A stretch of DNA of 64,000 bases, taken from Phymorhynchus buccinoides. Lineage: Eukaryota; Mollusca; Gastropoda; Neogastropoda; Raphitomidae. A program made the position numbers and the translations under genes. A model generated the notes under the pieces. It worked only from the letters and a program-made list of their open reading frames with translations. It made no database searches and was not told the origin of the DNA. Shown here one piece after another: positions 1-11,737 of this stretch; the first letter of the stretch is position 1; each line of letters begins with the position of its first letter. The stretch lies in assembly GCA_017654935.2 (NCBI GenBank), contig CM065706.1, positions 17,462,452-17,526,451 on the forward strand, written 5' to 3'.

Positions 1-402
1 TTCGCAAGATAATGAAAAAGAAACACCCGAAGGTGCTGATGGGATGCAGCACTGGCCCCACCTACCCTACCAGCACAAGAGCAGCCCCACACCAGATGAG
101 AGCAAGCTATAGGAAACCAACAAAGCCAACAATGGTTTTTAAAATTCATCACAAGAGAAAAAATGACACAATTACAAACAGCAATGATATCACACCAATA
201 CTTGAACCCCAAACATCATAAAACATTAAAATGGCAGTTCCGTTAAGCTCAGTTCAGTGAATATTTTAATGTGTAGACGGTATGATCACATCTAGCATAG
301 CAAGTAATTTTGTTAATGTCTTTTAACAATGTTATGCTTGAACAGTAAATATCCATACCAAAGAAATTGCTCCCATTGTATGTTGGGGTTTTCATAAGTT
401 GG
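1..402. other. Non-coding, nothing recognised
   Basis: AT-rich sequence with no convincing reading frame, splice-site pair or repeat structure. It ends where the inverted-repeat element at 403 begins. Confidence 0.5.
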
Positions 403-677
403 AACCTGGGCCTGTATTCACATTGCGATAGTATGAGACTTATCATTATGATATCTTAGAAGTCCTTCTAAAGTAGTAGGGTTTAAAGACCCACCACGCC
501 AATGTGTATTTTCCCTCTCTTGCTCGGAATGTTTCTTAAGATTTCTTAGCAGTGAGAGAGGCAAAACATGTGAAAACCCCGACTTTCACACATTGGCGTG
601 GTGGGTCTTTAATAGGACTTCTAAGATATCATGATGTTAAGTCTCATACTATCTCAATGTGAATACCTGCCCAGGTT
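403..677. mobile_element. Foldback MITE with long imperfect inverted repeats
   Basis: The left arm (403 to about 515, starting aacctgggcctgtattcaca) pairs with the right arm (about 585-677, ending gaatacctgcccaggtt) over roughly 90-110 bp with a few mismatches and indels. About 70 bp separate the arms. Both arms share agacccaccacgccaatgtg and its complement. There is no coding capacity. A similar single arm lies at 51580-51645, so this is a family and not a chance hairpin. Superfamily unknown. Confidence 0.75.
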
Positions 678-1379
678 TGATTCTTATCAAAGGCATTTAT
701 TTGTGGCTTGTGTGTGCGTTTGTAATTTAATCTATGAATCAAATATAACACAATTTGTATGGTTTTCAAATCACTATATGAACATGTGATAATGTATTAT
801 ATAATACAGTGAAAATCGCTAAACTCAAAATTGAAGGGACTGAAATTTTATTTTGAGATAAAAAAGACTTTTTAACATAGGGATTATTAAAGTGGGACCA
901 CAAAATTATTGTGAATTATCCAGTCTTTTTTAGTTATCTGGAATCCATGGTACATTTTTCGTACTTGTCACATTCAACATCATAATTTAACAGGCATTTA
1001 TTCCGCCGTTAATTCGTTTCACTGTTTTCATTCACAATATCATAGTAACATGAAATGAAGTATTGGTTACACTACTGACCTAACAAATATAAAATTATTA
1101 AATATATATCAGAAATTCTCAAGCTCTCATTGCAACATATATAACATTTCACAAACATATGAAATAATGAAATAAAATAGTGATATGTTAATGTAAATGA
1201 TACAAGCATCAATACCTGATAAGACCAATGGATTTGCTTTCAATGATATCACAATATCAATGTATATGTATTTGTTATGTCGATGTCAAACCTCAGAAAC
1301 ACAACTGAACCCGTTAACATTCACCATTGGCAGTTTTATAAGCATGTAATTTCTTCACCCTCACCATTTTTCTCTCTCT

Positions 1380-1414
<35 letters not shown>

Positions 1415-1685
1415 GCAACCAAAAAGTTATCAAAGAAAAACCCAAGCCAAAAAGAAAATTGGACAGAAACAAATAAGACAGTCAGCTACAGAAGCTACAA
1501 ATATAACATCTAATTAAGTAATTTGAAACAGTTCATCAGCTTTACTCTACTTAACACATTCACATCTTCCTAATAAATTTGCAAAATAATATAACCATCA
1601 ATAACCATATGTAACATATCACACACTCAACTAAAAATCAACAACAAAATATCAGTTCAAAAACTTTCTCTCTTTCTCCCCCCCC

Positions 1686-1722
<37 letters not shown>

Positions 1723-2121
1723 TTACAAATATGTTGTATGATAAAAGAAAAGCACGCTTCCTCAATTCAGAAGTAGCTATTCACTAAATTAAGCTCAACT
1801 GATAAGTCGTTTAATGGTTTTATCTAATGATCAAAAGTAACAATTACAGACAATGAAAAAATACAATAGCAAAGCCATGTAAACATTGTACCAGTCAAAC
1901 AGTAAAAAAAAAAAATTTAATTCAAAGAATTACAGGGAAAAAGCTGCTGAATGTAGGGACTATGATTCAATGAACTGCTTAAACTTCTTAAATGTTCTGA
2001 TTTTTAAAAAACACCTGTACCATTTTTTACTGGCACTTTCCACATCAAATAAAAAAAAATTCTCTTTTTTCTTTTCTTTGGGTGAAAGAAAATGAAAATC
2101 ATTGTCGCAGTATCATAACAC

Positions 2122-2171
<50 letters not shown>

Positions 2172-2820
2172 AACACATTTGCCTCATATTACATAGGCCT
2201 CCTTAAAATATTATTTTAATGCCATTCTATAGATTAACATTGCAGAAACTAAAGTTCATACTTTTTTTTTTAATGAACATCAGGCTCAGTATTTCATACA
2301 ATACAGACGACACACCTTTTTTTTATGATAGCATCAAAATAATGTGATGTAATAAATCAATCTCAAATCAACTTTAAGCACTAACATTGGCTGGAAATTG
2401 AGGGGAAGCTTAATTTCTTTCCTAGCACAGAAACAAGCAATGAGCTTGGCATTACCACGTTTTACTGACAATGAATAAGGCAATACTTTTTTCCTGGACT
2501 GACAAAGCGGCACCTTACAATGGGGCTTATTCTACTTCTTGGCGACATGCAACGGAGATTATTTTATGACTGAATCGATTGTGTCATCTAGTGACGAGTC
2601 AGGGGCAGATAATTTTCAGTAACTATATACTTCTACTTTGCAAGAACAATACTTTTATATAGGTGGCACACATGCTTCAGTGCACAAGACAGGGGCAGAG
2701 AATTTTCACCTCTTACAACTAATAATATAGTAATAAACTATACTAGCAAAATTATATTTTTCTGTAAACTTTGGGAGGTGTGCCTTAGAACATGGTCATC
2801 AATTTAAAAAAACATCCCCC
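678..2820. other. Non-coding AT-rich spacer with microsatellites
   Basis: No gene seen. It holds (AC)n at 1381-1413, a C/CT tract at 1676-1718 and (CT)n at 2126-2170. The part at 801-925 is a copy of a dispersed repeat also found inverted at 17930-18042. The distal end may include the 3' UTR of the minus-strand gene at 2821, but I found no clear poly(A) signal for it. Confidence 0.6.
801..925 (+). repeat. Dispersed repeat, copy 1 (inverted copy at 17930)
   Basis: Shares the order 'acagtgaaaatcgct', 'attgaagggactgaaatttta', 'gagataaaaaagacttttta' and 'gtgggacca' with the reverse complement of 17930-18042, with moderate divergence. It is non-coding and no termini were resolved. Confidence 0.55.
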
Positions 2821-3462
2821 CTAGGGTTTCCAAATTGGCACAGCACTAGCTGAAGCAGCAGAATAGCCCCTGACTCCCAGTGCAGTGGCTGGACGGCGCT
2901 TCCTCACAAGCTTTCTATCATCTTCTTGGTTCCGGTACCAGTTGTACATCCTCGCTTTCTTCTTCTTCTCTTCCCACGGAGCCTTGAAAGTCGGCTCCAT
3001 TAGCGGTTTTCCAAACAACGTCTCATCAACGAAGGTAGGTGTGTGCGTCAGATGCCTGTATTGATGCTTCAAGGGGATGCCTTTGATGGTCCCGATGCTA
3101 AACGATGAGTCGATGCTGATGCTGGCGTTCTCTGTTGCCGACGTTTTCTTGTTGCTGATGCTGAAGCGAGTGTTGGTAGACTCTGGAGCCCAAAAAAGAG
3201 GTCGGGTAGGCTTAGGTTTGGGTTTGATTTTTTTCTTAGTATTCTTCCCCCCCAAGTCTGCCTTTTTAGTTTCCCAAGGAGCAGCGAAAGTCACTGGGGC
3301 ATTCAGAGGGGAGTTGTGGTGGGAGTGGAACAAAGTTTCGTCTACGCTGGAGTTGGAGTGTTTGGTATAGTAGCCACAGTCTTTGCTGGAGGCTGTTGTC
3401 ATGGGCCGAAGTCCGGCCACTGAGGGTGGACGTGTCCCCGTCACAACAAAATCATCAGCCAT
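2821..3462 (-). CDS. RITA1-like: RITA1-like protein (RBPJ-interacting and tubulin-associated)
   Basis: Intact 213-residue frame from ATG at 3462 to a stop at 2821. It is recognised by two copies of the RITA signature. Copy one has VDETLF at residues 40-45 and FAAPWE at 59-64; copy two has TPTFVDETLFG at 141-151 and FKAPWE at 159-164. Residues 90-93 read FWAP, matching the hydrophobic-W-hydrophobic-P form that RBPJ ligands use; human RITA1 has LLWTP. Lys/Pro-rich stretches (74-86, 165-171, 184-190) are basic, and the protein ends IWKP, like the PPWK end of human RITA1. In vertebrates RITA1 binds tubulin, exports RBPJ from the nucleus and damps Notch signalling; the same role here is inference. 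Length is somewhat shorter than human (about 269). A possible acceptor (tttacag) 5' of the ATG near 3476 suggests a 5' UTR intron. In human RITA1 the RBPJ motif follows both DETLF motifs; here it lies between them. Confidence 0.68.
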   Translation of the reverse strand: MADDFVVTGTRPPSVAGLRPMTTASSKDCGYYTKHSNSSVDETLFHSHHNSPLNAPVTFAAPWETKKADLGGKNTKKKIKPKPKPTRPLFWAPESTNTRFSISNKKTSATENASISIDSSFSIGTIKGIPLKHQYRHLTHTPTFVDETLFGKPLMEPTFKAPWEEKKKKARMYNWYRNQEDDRKLVRKRRPATALGVRGYSAASASAVPIWKP

Positions 3463-3795
3463 TTTCTTCTAACACCTGTAAACATACGCAGTTTCTTTTG
3501 TTTTTTTGCAAATGTTAAATATTGTCTGTTTTCACTCATCAATACTACATTTCGGCAATGCCTCACTGTCTCTGCTGGTTTGACAGTCTGTCTGTCTGTC
3601 TGACAGTCAGTCAGCCAGTCTCTCAGTTAGTTTGTGTCAATCTGTCTGTAGATCAATCTGTGTATCATTCCAGTTTCTACTGACGTCATCAAAGAAAAGA
3701 ACTAATGGACATTGAAACAGCGCAAGCCTTCACAAAAGAACTTTAATAATCCTTCTGCAGTTAAAAATAGGTGAAGAGACCATACTAGAGCTTAA
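3463..3795. other. Upstream region of the RITA1-like gene
   Basis: No gene. Near 3576-3625 there is a short run of tctg/cagt tetranucleotide repeats. It may contain 5' UTR and promoter for the minus-strand gene; no core promoter motif is clear enough to call. Confidence 0.4.
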
Positions 3796-4032
3796 CCCTT
3801 TCGCCGCCAGCCATTTTTCAGCAAAAAAATACCATTAAACTTAACTGGGTAGAGAAAAAATATTTCTGCAATATTGCGAATTCCTTTGTGACATGCATAA
3901 CATTAGGCATATCCTTACGTCCAAAAATTAAGAAACTAGGGGTTTTGGATAACAGGCCCTGATTTGATGCTTTTTAGTGACATGGGTGTCAAACCATTGT
4001 GGTGCTAAAATGCGACGTTGGCAGCGAAAGGG
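3796..4032. mobile_element. TTAA-flanked MITE, family A, intact copy
   Basis: Starts CCCTTTCGCCGCC immediately after TTAA (3792-3795) and ends GCAGCGAAAGGG immediately before TTAA (4033-4036), giving short terminal inverted repeats of the CCCTTTCRCCGCC type. It is 237 bp and non-coding. The interior (for example 'aacaggccctgatttgatgc', 'gacatgggtgtcaaaccatt') recurs at 6049-6285, 15132-15389 and, split, at 8493-14373. TTAA targets and CCC termini are typical of piggyBac-mobilised MITEs. Confidence 0.8.
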
Positions 4033-4603
4033 TTAAGGTAGATGGAGTATGAGCTGCACAGTTGCTTCCTGTGCGAGTGTGAATGTGTGTGAATGAGTGC
4101 TTCTACAAAATCCTGGAAAACATGAAAGGCAGGGGTCCAAAGGCTGTCTTGTCACCGGCAGGGTACAGGGCCAGTATCCTTGTTGGGCTCCCAATCGTCC
4201 CACAAAACAAGGGGTCCCAGGGACTACTTCACTAACAGCATAGAGGGTCCTAGAGGTGGGATAGAGGGTCCCAGTGGCATTGCAAATGCTAAAAAGAATG
4301 TTTCCAGTGCATCACTGGGACCCCCTGCACATTCTTTTAGAGAGTCCTTTAGAATTTTAATACTTCATAGACCCCCAAATGGGGGTCCCTGGTAGAGGTG
4401 GGGGAAAAAACCGGTCCTTAAATTCCGCGGTTCGAAAAACTGGTTCGAGTTGCTGTGAACCGGTTTTTTAACTGCAAACTGAAAGTAAGTTTATCTTAGA
4501 ATAACGCATTATTTTCGAAGAACAACACTGATTCTCAGCGCAGATTGGGAGTTTGTAAACCAAGAGTAGCTGTTTCTAGTTGTAAGGAGCAAGTATATGG
4601 CCA
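4033..4603. other. Non-coding; possible left end of a hAT element
   Basis: 4200-4395 holds several imperfect 'gggtccc' repeats in both orientations. At 4394 the string TAGAGGTGGGGG followed by accggt-rich sequence resembles an Ac-type hAT terminus and lies 5' of the BED-finger remnant at 4604. A matching right end was not found, although 'ggaaaaaccggtttaaaaac' at 6021 is similar in content. Confidence 0.3.
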
Positions 4604-4822
4604 ATGATTAGGCCTACATTACAGTTACGAACATTTGGAGGCATTTTCTCCTGGAAAAAAAATCGAAAGAGTGATGGAGTGATTGCAGAAAGTATTGCTT
4701 TGTGCTTGCAATGTGGCAGTGCGATCAATCGGGGTGGTAGCACAACAAACATGACTAATCACCAAGAGAACTGTGAATGGAACAACAATAAAACAATGTC
4801 TTTTCTTATGCTAAGAAGATGA
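4604..4822 (+). pseudogene. hAT transposase remnant, BED-type zinc finger
   Basis: The frame encodes a BED-like finger: W-K-K...ALCLQCG, then GGSTTNMTNH and a closing Cys, giving Cx2C...Hx4C spacing with the GGSTxN motif typical of N-terminal BED fingers in hAT transposases. It stops within 15 residues of the finger and is followed directly by CA/CT microsatellites, so the catalytic part is absent. It is a decayed transposase fragment, not a host gene. Family assignment rests on the finger alone. Confidence 0.5.
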
Positions 4823-4848
4823 GCAAATATGTTCGAAAAGATTTTGAT

Positions 4849-4851
<3 letters not shown>

Positions 4852-4931
<80 letters not shown>
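4852..4931. repeat. Compound microsatellite (CA)n(CT)n(CA)n
   Basis: Pure CA to about 4885, CT to about 4914, then CA again to 4931. The frames through it are low-complexity artefacts. Confidence 0.95.
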
Positions 4932-5322
4932 GAGGCACGCGCACACGCACACGCACCCACACACAAGCTTTTTCTTATCAATAAACGGACATGAACTTGC
5001 TATGATATTTTCACTGTATTTTATTCATACATAAATGTGTATACTCTCTCCCTCTCTCTCTCTCGTTCGCTCTCCCTCCGTCTCTCCCTCCCCATCCCCT
5101 GTCTCCCTCTATGTACTGACCTCTAAAATCCAAACGATGTACGGTTTTGTCTAAAATTTGATTTGTTTTGCGGGTTTAGTTTTGAAGGAGGGGGAGGGGG
5201 TGTTCATTTTTGAACTGGGGGTAGCTTCATAAACTGCTTAATGAACATTCAGTAGTTATTGTTTGATTTAAATGAATGCGCTTACTGAAGATATTGTCTA
5301 AAAGTAGAATATGCTATTACTG

Positions 5323-5428
<106 letters not shown>

Positions 5429-6048
5429 TATTATTTAACCAGAGAACATGAGATTAGCAATAACAGCTTTTCTCCACCCAGCCCTGGGACTGAGAGAGAG
5501 AGAGAATGTGTGTGTGCGTGCATGTGCGTGTGCAAGCGCGCGTGTGTGCGGTTATGCGCGTGTGATTGTGTGTGTGTGGACCCGCTCGTGTGTGATATTT
5601 TTTCCTTCCATTGTGAAAGATTTTCTCTTCTCATTTTAATTATCTGTTCAGGTACATAATTAAGATTATTACACTGTTTTTTTTAATTCCTTATCCTCCC
5701 GCTACATATCTGATTATTCTCAAAGCTAATTCATTGCGTCACGGTTGTGAATGTGCCACCATCCTTCACACTCCAACTGCCATATGACGTTTTGTTTTTG
5801 CTTTGGTTTAATTATTTTCCCTATGATTATTATATTTTTCAACTACACTCCTATCTTACCTTCCTTTGACACGAACATGGCCCAGTCAATAAAATGTTTG
5901 TTGGAGTTGAGCTGAGTCTTTAGTTGAGTGTGTGTGTGTATGTGTGCGCGCGCGTGTGTGAATATTCTGACAAATACATAGGTGTTTGCATAGGTGAAAC
6001 TACTGATGATACGATTACTAGGAAAAACCGGTTTAAAAACCGGTTCCT

Positions 6049-6285
6049 TTCGCCGCCAGCCATTTCGCCGCCAGCCATTTTCCAGCAAAAAAATACCATT
6101 AAACTAACTGTGTAGAGAAAATTAAATATCTGCAATATTGCGAATTTCTCTGTGACATGTATCCGTACCTCCCAAAATTAAGAAAATAGGGTCTTTGGAT
6201 AACAGGCCCTGATTTGATGCCTTTCAGTGACATGGGTGTCAAACCATTGTGATGCTAAAATGCGACATTGGCGGTGAAACTGAAA
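6049..6285. mobile_element. TTAA MITE family A, degenerate copy
   Basis: Collinear with 3796-4032 over its full length at high similarity. The left terminus is duplicated (ttcgccgccagccatt twice in tandem from 6048), and the TTAA flanks have decayed on both sides. Confidence 0.75.
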
Positions 6286-6949
6286 GGGATAACCTATGTT
6301 ACACTTGTTACAGTAGTAGTATGTAATAACTAATATGTTTAAAACATTCAAAGACGATCATATGAAACATGAGAGGAGGGCGGGGATGGAGGGGGGTTGC
6401 CAAATCGAACCAGCTAAACTTCACACACCACCAATAATACAGTGAAGACAGCTTGACAGGTCCCCATGGCTAGTTATTGAAAACGGAAAACTAAAAGCGC
6501 ACCTGTCACAGCTTTTCCGTTTTCAACAAGCCACTGCCAGTCAGTACCATTATCATTATGAAAGCTGTTAAGATGTCACATCTTGGAAATAAACGCAGAT
6601 GAATTACCAAATGTTTTTCAAAGTTCACCTTTTCCTTAGATTCGTTGAAATTGTGAACACTTCGTTCACATTGTGTGTTTACTTTCTTTATGGGTCGTTT
6701 CTTTGCATCGCGTCATTACCAACCCAACCCAAAAAACACAACGTTAAAGTCTCGTTTGCCACGAGAACATGGGATTTCTAATCTTATCACAACTGATTTA
6801 TTTTCAACCAGTTGTTTTTCTTTAGATAAAATTAAATCTTGTAAAGGTGTTAAAATAATATTATTTGCAGCTTTGACAAATTTTATATTAGAATAAGGGT
6901 AAGTCCATTACGCTTACCCACAATGCCATTTTCTATCTGCGATATCAAT
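6286..6949. other. Non-coding, nothing firm
   Basis: Two short imperfect inverted segments (aaaacggaaaa near 6481 and ttttccgttttc near 6513) form a possible hairpin. No gene or known repeat recognised. Confidence 0.4.
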
Positions 6950-7028
6950 ATGGCGGTTCCATGCGTGGGTTCTACGATTCAACAAAGGCGAAAATTTGTG
7001 CTGTTCTCGGTGGAATCAGCATATTATG
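6950..7028 (+). CDS. Possible first coding exon (unassigned)
   Basis: An ATG in the context atcaATATGGCGG opens 26 codons (start M-A-V-P-C-V-G) that run to a good donor, TATG|GTAGGT, at 7029, in phase 1. No matching acceptor exon with phase 1 was found, and nothing links it to either recognised gene. 'ATATGGCGG' starts are common both in genes and in transposons of this window (compare 9944 and 51186), so it could equally be the first exon of a dead element. Confidence 0.18.
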
Positions 7029-7587
7029 GTAGGTGATGTAATTGTTAAGATACTTTATAGCATCAGGCGCCAAGTGATGAAAAGTGCGCATTTGTTGCAA
7101 AGAATGAATTTTACATTTTGGATAAAGTGACAGAAGTAGGTTTTGCGCGACTGCGCGTTACCGGTCATTATTTGTCATTGTAAACAGTGAAACGGAATTC
7201 ATCTAGACAGTTTGGTAATGTTGATATATATTATAATTATCCGATTTTGGGTTTTTTCTTGCTATGCTTTGTGACTATGAAAATATCAGTAACATGTTAA
7301 TGGGATAACTAATAGCATAACTTGAATCACATGTCGATGGGGCAGCTGACCGATTTGCTTGTTTAGTGACGACAAGAAAACCCCCCACGAAATTCTCAGA
7401 TTTGTACTGATAAAATGAGAGAAAAATACCTAAATTGGTGTAAGCATGCGTTTTCTGTCAATAGTTTGCAAAAATAGGTACGATTTTGTTGGAACATTGC
7501 CATTGGTCTATTTTTTCATTCGACTCAAATAACAGAAATTTGTGACATCTTCCAACAATCAATATGATTGAAAGCTGGGCAGAACCT

Positions 7588-7631
7588 GTCCGTCGAAACC
7601 AACAGAGGGTTTTTTGGGTGTTTCGACGGAC
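7588..7631. repeat. Perfect 12-bp hairpin stem
   Basis: gtccgtcgaaac (7588-7599) and gtttcgacggac (7620-7631) are exact reverse complements around a 20-nt loop, with further pairing of 'gggcag' type outside. Probably a small terminal repeat remnant. Confidence 0.6.
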
Positions 7632-7716
7632 CCGGGCAGAACTACTAATTTTTAAGAAAAACAGTATTCACAGATAGTGTATTTACTGTTTTGTCTGTTG
7701 AAACTATTAATTATGT

Positions 7717-8257
7717 ACCGTATTTTTCAGCTCATTAGGCGCTGGTGTGTATAAGGCGAATAGGGCAATTTTCAAGATCCAAGTAAAAGGCGCCCTCGTT
7801 TATACGGCAATACACACCTCACAACAGAAAGTCGAAGTTTGAAGCCCGTACACGTCTTGTAAACGATAACTGACCGCCATTTTTGTTGTCGTAAACGAGA
7901 GTTGGCTCCCTTCTCAAATAATCGAGACTTCCGGTTGTTGATTTTGGCCAATTCTTCGCGGAAACTGGTAGAATTATGGCATTTTAAGCTCTACAACGAT
8001 GCTTTTTACATCCAATGAAGGGTTGTGGCATCTGTTGGATGGTATCTCGGACGATAATAGGGATTTTAACGTGAGTATTCGTCGTATTGGCGACTCGTTA
8101 CCACTTTCGATGTTGTGACTCACAGTAGACTGTACTGAGTACGGCAATCGTTGCCTCTCTTCTCACGATTTTGTTCACTTATAGGGTGCCCTCGTTTATT
8201 AGGCGCATAGGTCGAAATTTGAAAAAAAATATCGCCTTATAGTCCGAAAAATACGGT
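7717..8257. mobile_element. MITE/defective DNA element with CCGTATTTTTC termini
   Basis: Left end accgtatttttcagctcatt and right end cgccttatagtccgaaaaatacggt are inverted repeats. The terminal string 'ccgtatttttcggactataaggcg' is a repeat I know to be widespread in animal genomes. The subterminal 'gcgccctcgtttat' occurs near both ends. Interior has no intact frame. A shorter relative lies at 37415-37573. Confidence 0.65.
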
Positions 8258-8534
8258 AGCTTTCTTTGAGTAAAGAAGCTCTTATACTTATAGTCGAAGA
8301 AAGCCTCTTATTTCGGCTTTCCAGCTCCCCCTTACCATGCGCTCGTCTTGTGCATTGTCATATTTATTAGAGTAAACGTCATCAATACGTCAGTCGTCTC
8401 GTGCATAGATCCATAGATAAGCAGACGAACTTTCAAAGAATCAAAAGCCTTGATTTTTAGGAAGTTTCAAAACCACACATGTGCAACATTAACCCTTTCA
8501 CCGCCAAAGTCGCATTTTAGCACCCCAGTGATTT

Positions 8535-9567
8535 AGGGTATGTGTGGGCTATTGCGACACATTTTCTGGAGAGAAGAAGCGTGTTTTCTCAAAATAGGCG
8601 GACTTTATCATTGGCTAACGTGTATCAGGTTCAACATTAGCCACTTCTGATTGGTTACAGCTGATGTTTGGGAACCAAACAAGAAGCTAAATATTCACAA
8701 AAATCGCCTGAATGAGCTAAGGGTGTATGTGTTCAAAGGCGACAGTGTGTGTGCAAATACGACAGTGCTATGTAAGCTATTGCAAACCCTGATACAGTTG
8801 TAACTTCTGACCCTACTGAACCCATGCATGAACACACAGTTTGTGTCACACACGCACTACAAACGGACACAAATACATGCAGATACATACAGAAACATGT
8901 AGACACACTGATTGCCGTGGTCTTTACCTGATTTTATGAAGAAAACTGCAATCAAATAGGGCTGTCGCAAATGCACACACAAGCAAACTTGGTGTGTCCA
9001 TTTGCGACATAACTTCAGTTATTTATTTTGAAAAAAATGTGCATCAAAACATTTTAAAAGCTGAACAATGAACTACGATCTTATAGTAACCCAAAAATAG
9101 CATTGCAAAGCACACACTGTAAAATTATACTTCACACTGATCCAATGAAGCAGGGTGTTTCTTTCTCGTGAAAAAGTTGGCAGCAGACGACACATTAGAC
9201 ACACAGTGGCATGCAAAGCCAGCCCCGTACAAAAATAGTATGCGGCTTTCGGTCATTTTGATTGTTTTAAAGAAATGCATCATTAGCCCACGGAAAGCAC
9301 TTTAGAGCAACTGTTCGCCCAGAAGTATTGAAGATACAGTGTGTTGAAAGTGAAAGTTTGGAATGGGTGTCGCAAATGCCGACATGTCGCAATAGGGCAT
9401 TTGCCACGAGTGTTCGTTCTCTATACTAGACTACTAATTTGCCCGCACTCGTTCTGCCCGAGTTACGCTGACCTTTCTAATTCAACTCTCTAAATTCGAC
9501 TCGGTGAATTTCAAGGTCGTCCTCATGTGGCAAATGCCCTATTAGTATTACCCACACTAACCCTAAA
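8535..9567. mobile_element. 1-kb non-autonomous DNA element inside the family A MITE
   Basis: Begins tttagggtatgtgtggg and ends as the reverse complement of ttagggttagtgtggg, so it has short imperfect terminal inverted repeats. The motif 'tcgcaaatgcc'/'ggcaaatgccct' recurs within (9368, 9395, 9529). No coding sequence. Boundaries are set by comparison with uninterrupted family A copies and are good to a few bases. Confidence 0.6.
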
Positions 9568-10426
9568 ACCTATGTCACTAAAAGTAAGGCATCAAATTGG
9601 GGTCTATTATCCAAAGACCCTGTTGTCAATTTTGGGAAGTAAGGATAGACCTTATGTTATATATTTCACAAAAGAATCTTCCCAATACTGCAGATGGATT
9701 TTGTTCTCTATCCCAGACCTACCTACCCCTACGGATTTTCCGTAGTTGCTACGGAATTTGACTATAAACTACGTAACTATGGTTGATAACCAAATTCTAT
9801 GATTTTCTGTTACCGCAAAGTACGTTTTCTAGCACGGTTCGTTTGAGGTCCGCTTACCTCTATATAGGTTCGTCTGAAGTTCGCATAGGCGCGCGGCAAG
9901 TAGGGCTCTCGCGCATGCGCCGTCCGACATTAGCGTGACCAAAATGGCGGCGAGAAAAAGCCTTCAGTCGGGTGACAGTGATTCAGTTTGCGAAGTTATT
10001 TCATGGAAAAAAATATCAAGAAAGATCGAAGAAGTGAATCAATATCTTTTCAAGCATACCGTGCACAATACACAAAGCTTTCTGTAGTGCGGATAGGCAG
10101 AATGCGAGATCGCTTGCACCGTGTGCCGATGTGATTTCTCAAGTTACGGGCCACGGGGGACTCGATGATTGACAGCGGCATGTTGAATCAAACAACACGC
10201 ATCGCAATCGGCGTTAGCTGCACCGAAAAACACCCAGAACATAACATATTTCTTCGCTAGAAACAATGAAACCGAGCTGGGTGTCAAAGATTTGACTCGG
10301 GCAGAGACGACGCTTGTTGAACTTGAAGTGTCTATCACTCGCATGGCCACGGTGTTCGGCCAGACACACGGAGGTATTCGAAGTGAAACTAAAGTAGGCC
10401 AGATGTTTTCCCATTCTCTCTCTCTT

Positions 10427-10540
<114 letters not shown>

Positions 10541-11737
10541 GCTCTGATTTACTGTTGGTCTTTTTCTTTGTTTTTCTTTTTCTTTTGTTTGTTGCTGTTG
10601 TATTATTTTTATATTCATGACTGTCTCTCCTATAGATCAAATATCATTTCTTGTACGGGGGTCCCTAACTTCCCTGTCTGTGTTTCTCTTTCTCTTTGAT
10701 CTCCATATCCCCCTCCCCCCTTTCTGTTTTTTTTCTCTCCCACTCACTTAGGTGTGTGATACTACTGATACAGTGATATTCACATTTTTTAAATAAAAAT
10801 AAACTATGCATTCATACTGATGCATACTTTAAATATAAATATTTTTTTTTTCTTTCTTGTTTCTTTGACTTCGGACCTGACAGAAATAGTGCCATAAAAA
10901 TCAAATTGTTGATTGTGGGCACATAGCTGGAAGAAGGAGAACACACAGACAGACACACACACAGTGACACAGACACACAGTGACACACACATGCAATGAA
11001 TGACATGCACACAGTGACACAAAGAGAGACAGTGATACACACAATAGCACACAACTCGGTCACAAGCTTTGGGTCATAAAAAAATACTGCAAACTTCATA
11101 TTCAGCAGGGTCGGACAGTAGCGGTTGCCCGACTGCCCGGGGCAGGTAGTCGTATGTGTCAGGCAGGTGGCGAACTCGACGACCTGCCCGCCGTGCAAGT
11201 GCTTAGGAAAAAACCCAGAGCTGCCAACCGTTACGTTTTCGCCGTATTCTACGGTAACCTCAATAAAATACGGTCCAATGCAAATTAACCCATTTATGCC
11301 CCCCTTTTTTTTTTTTTCAAACAAAAGTTGCATGTCTGTCTAGCTTTTGGTCTGTAATAAACATGTTTTATACATATTTTGAGCAAAACTCAGAATTTAG
11401 TGATTTAGAAGACGGAACATGTCCGTCCCATATATGGGACAGTGGGCACTAGAGGGTAGGGGTTTTCACTCTTTTTCACAATTCACTTGACAACAAAAGT
11501 GAGGGGTATTCTGATTTTTAATTGACATAAAATCATTCAATGTAACATCAAAAAGCCACACAACATAATTCTGAGTAAAATTTGCCTTTGGTAAATGAAC
11601 AAAATATTTTCATGAAATGAATCAAATTCAGAAGAAGAAGAAAGTGAAAGCGGAAACAAACAGTCTTTGGTCTTTTTGTCTTCAAAGAAGAGAAAGCTGG
11701 AGACTTAGGTTCACCAAAGCTGACAATGCTGGCAGTG

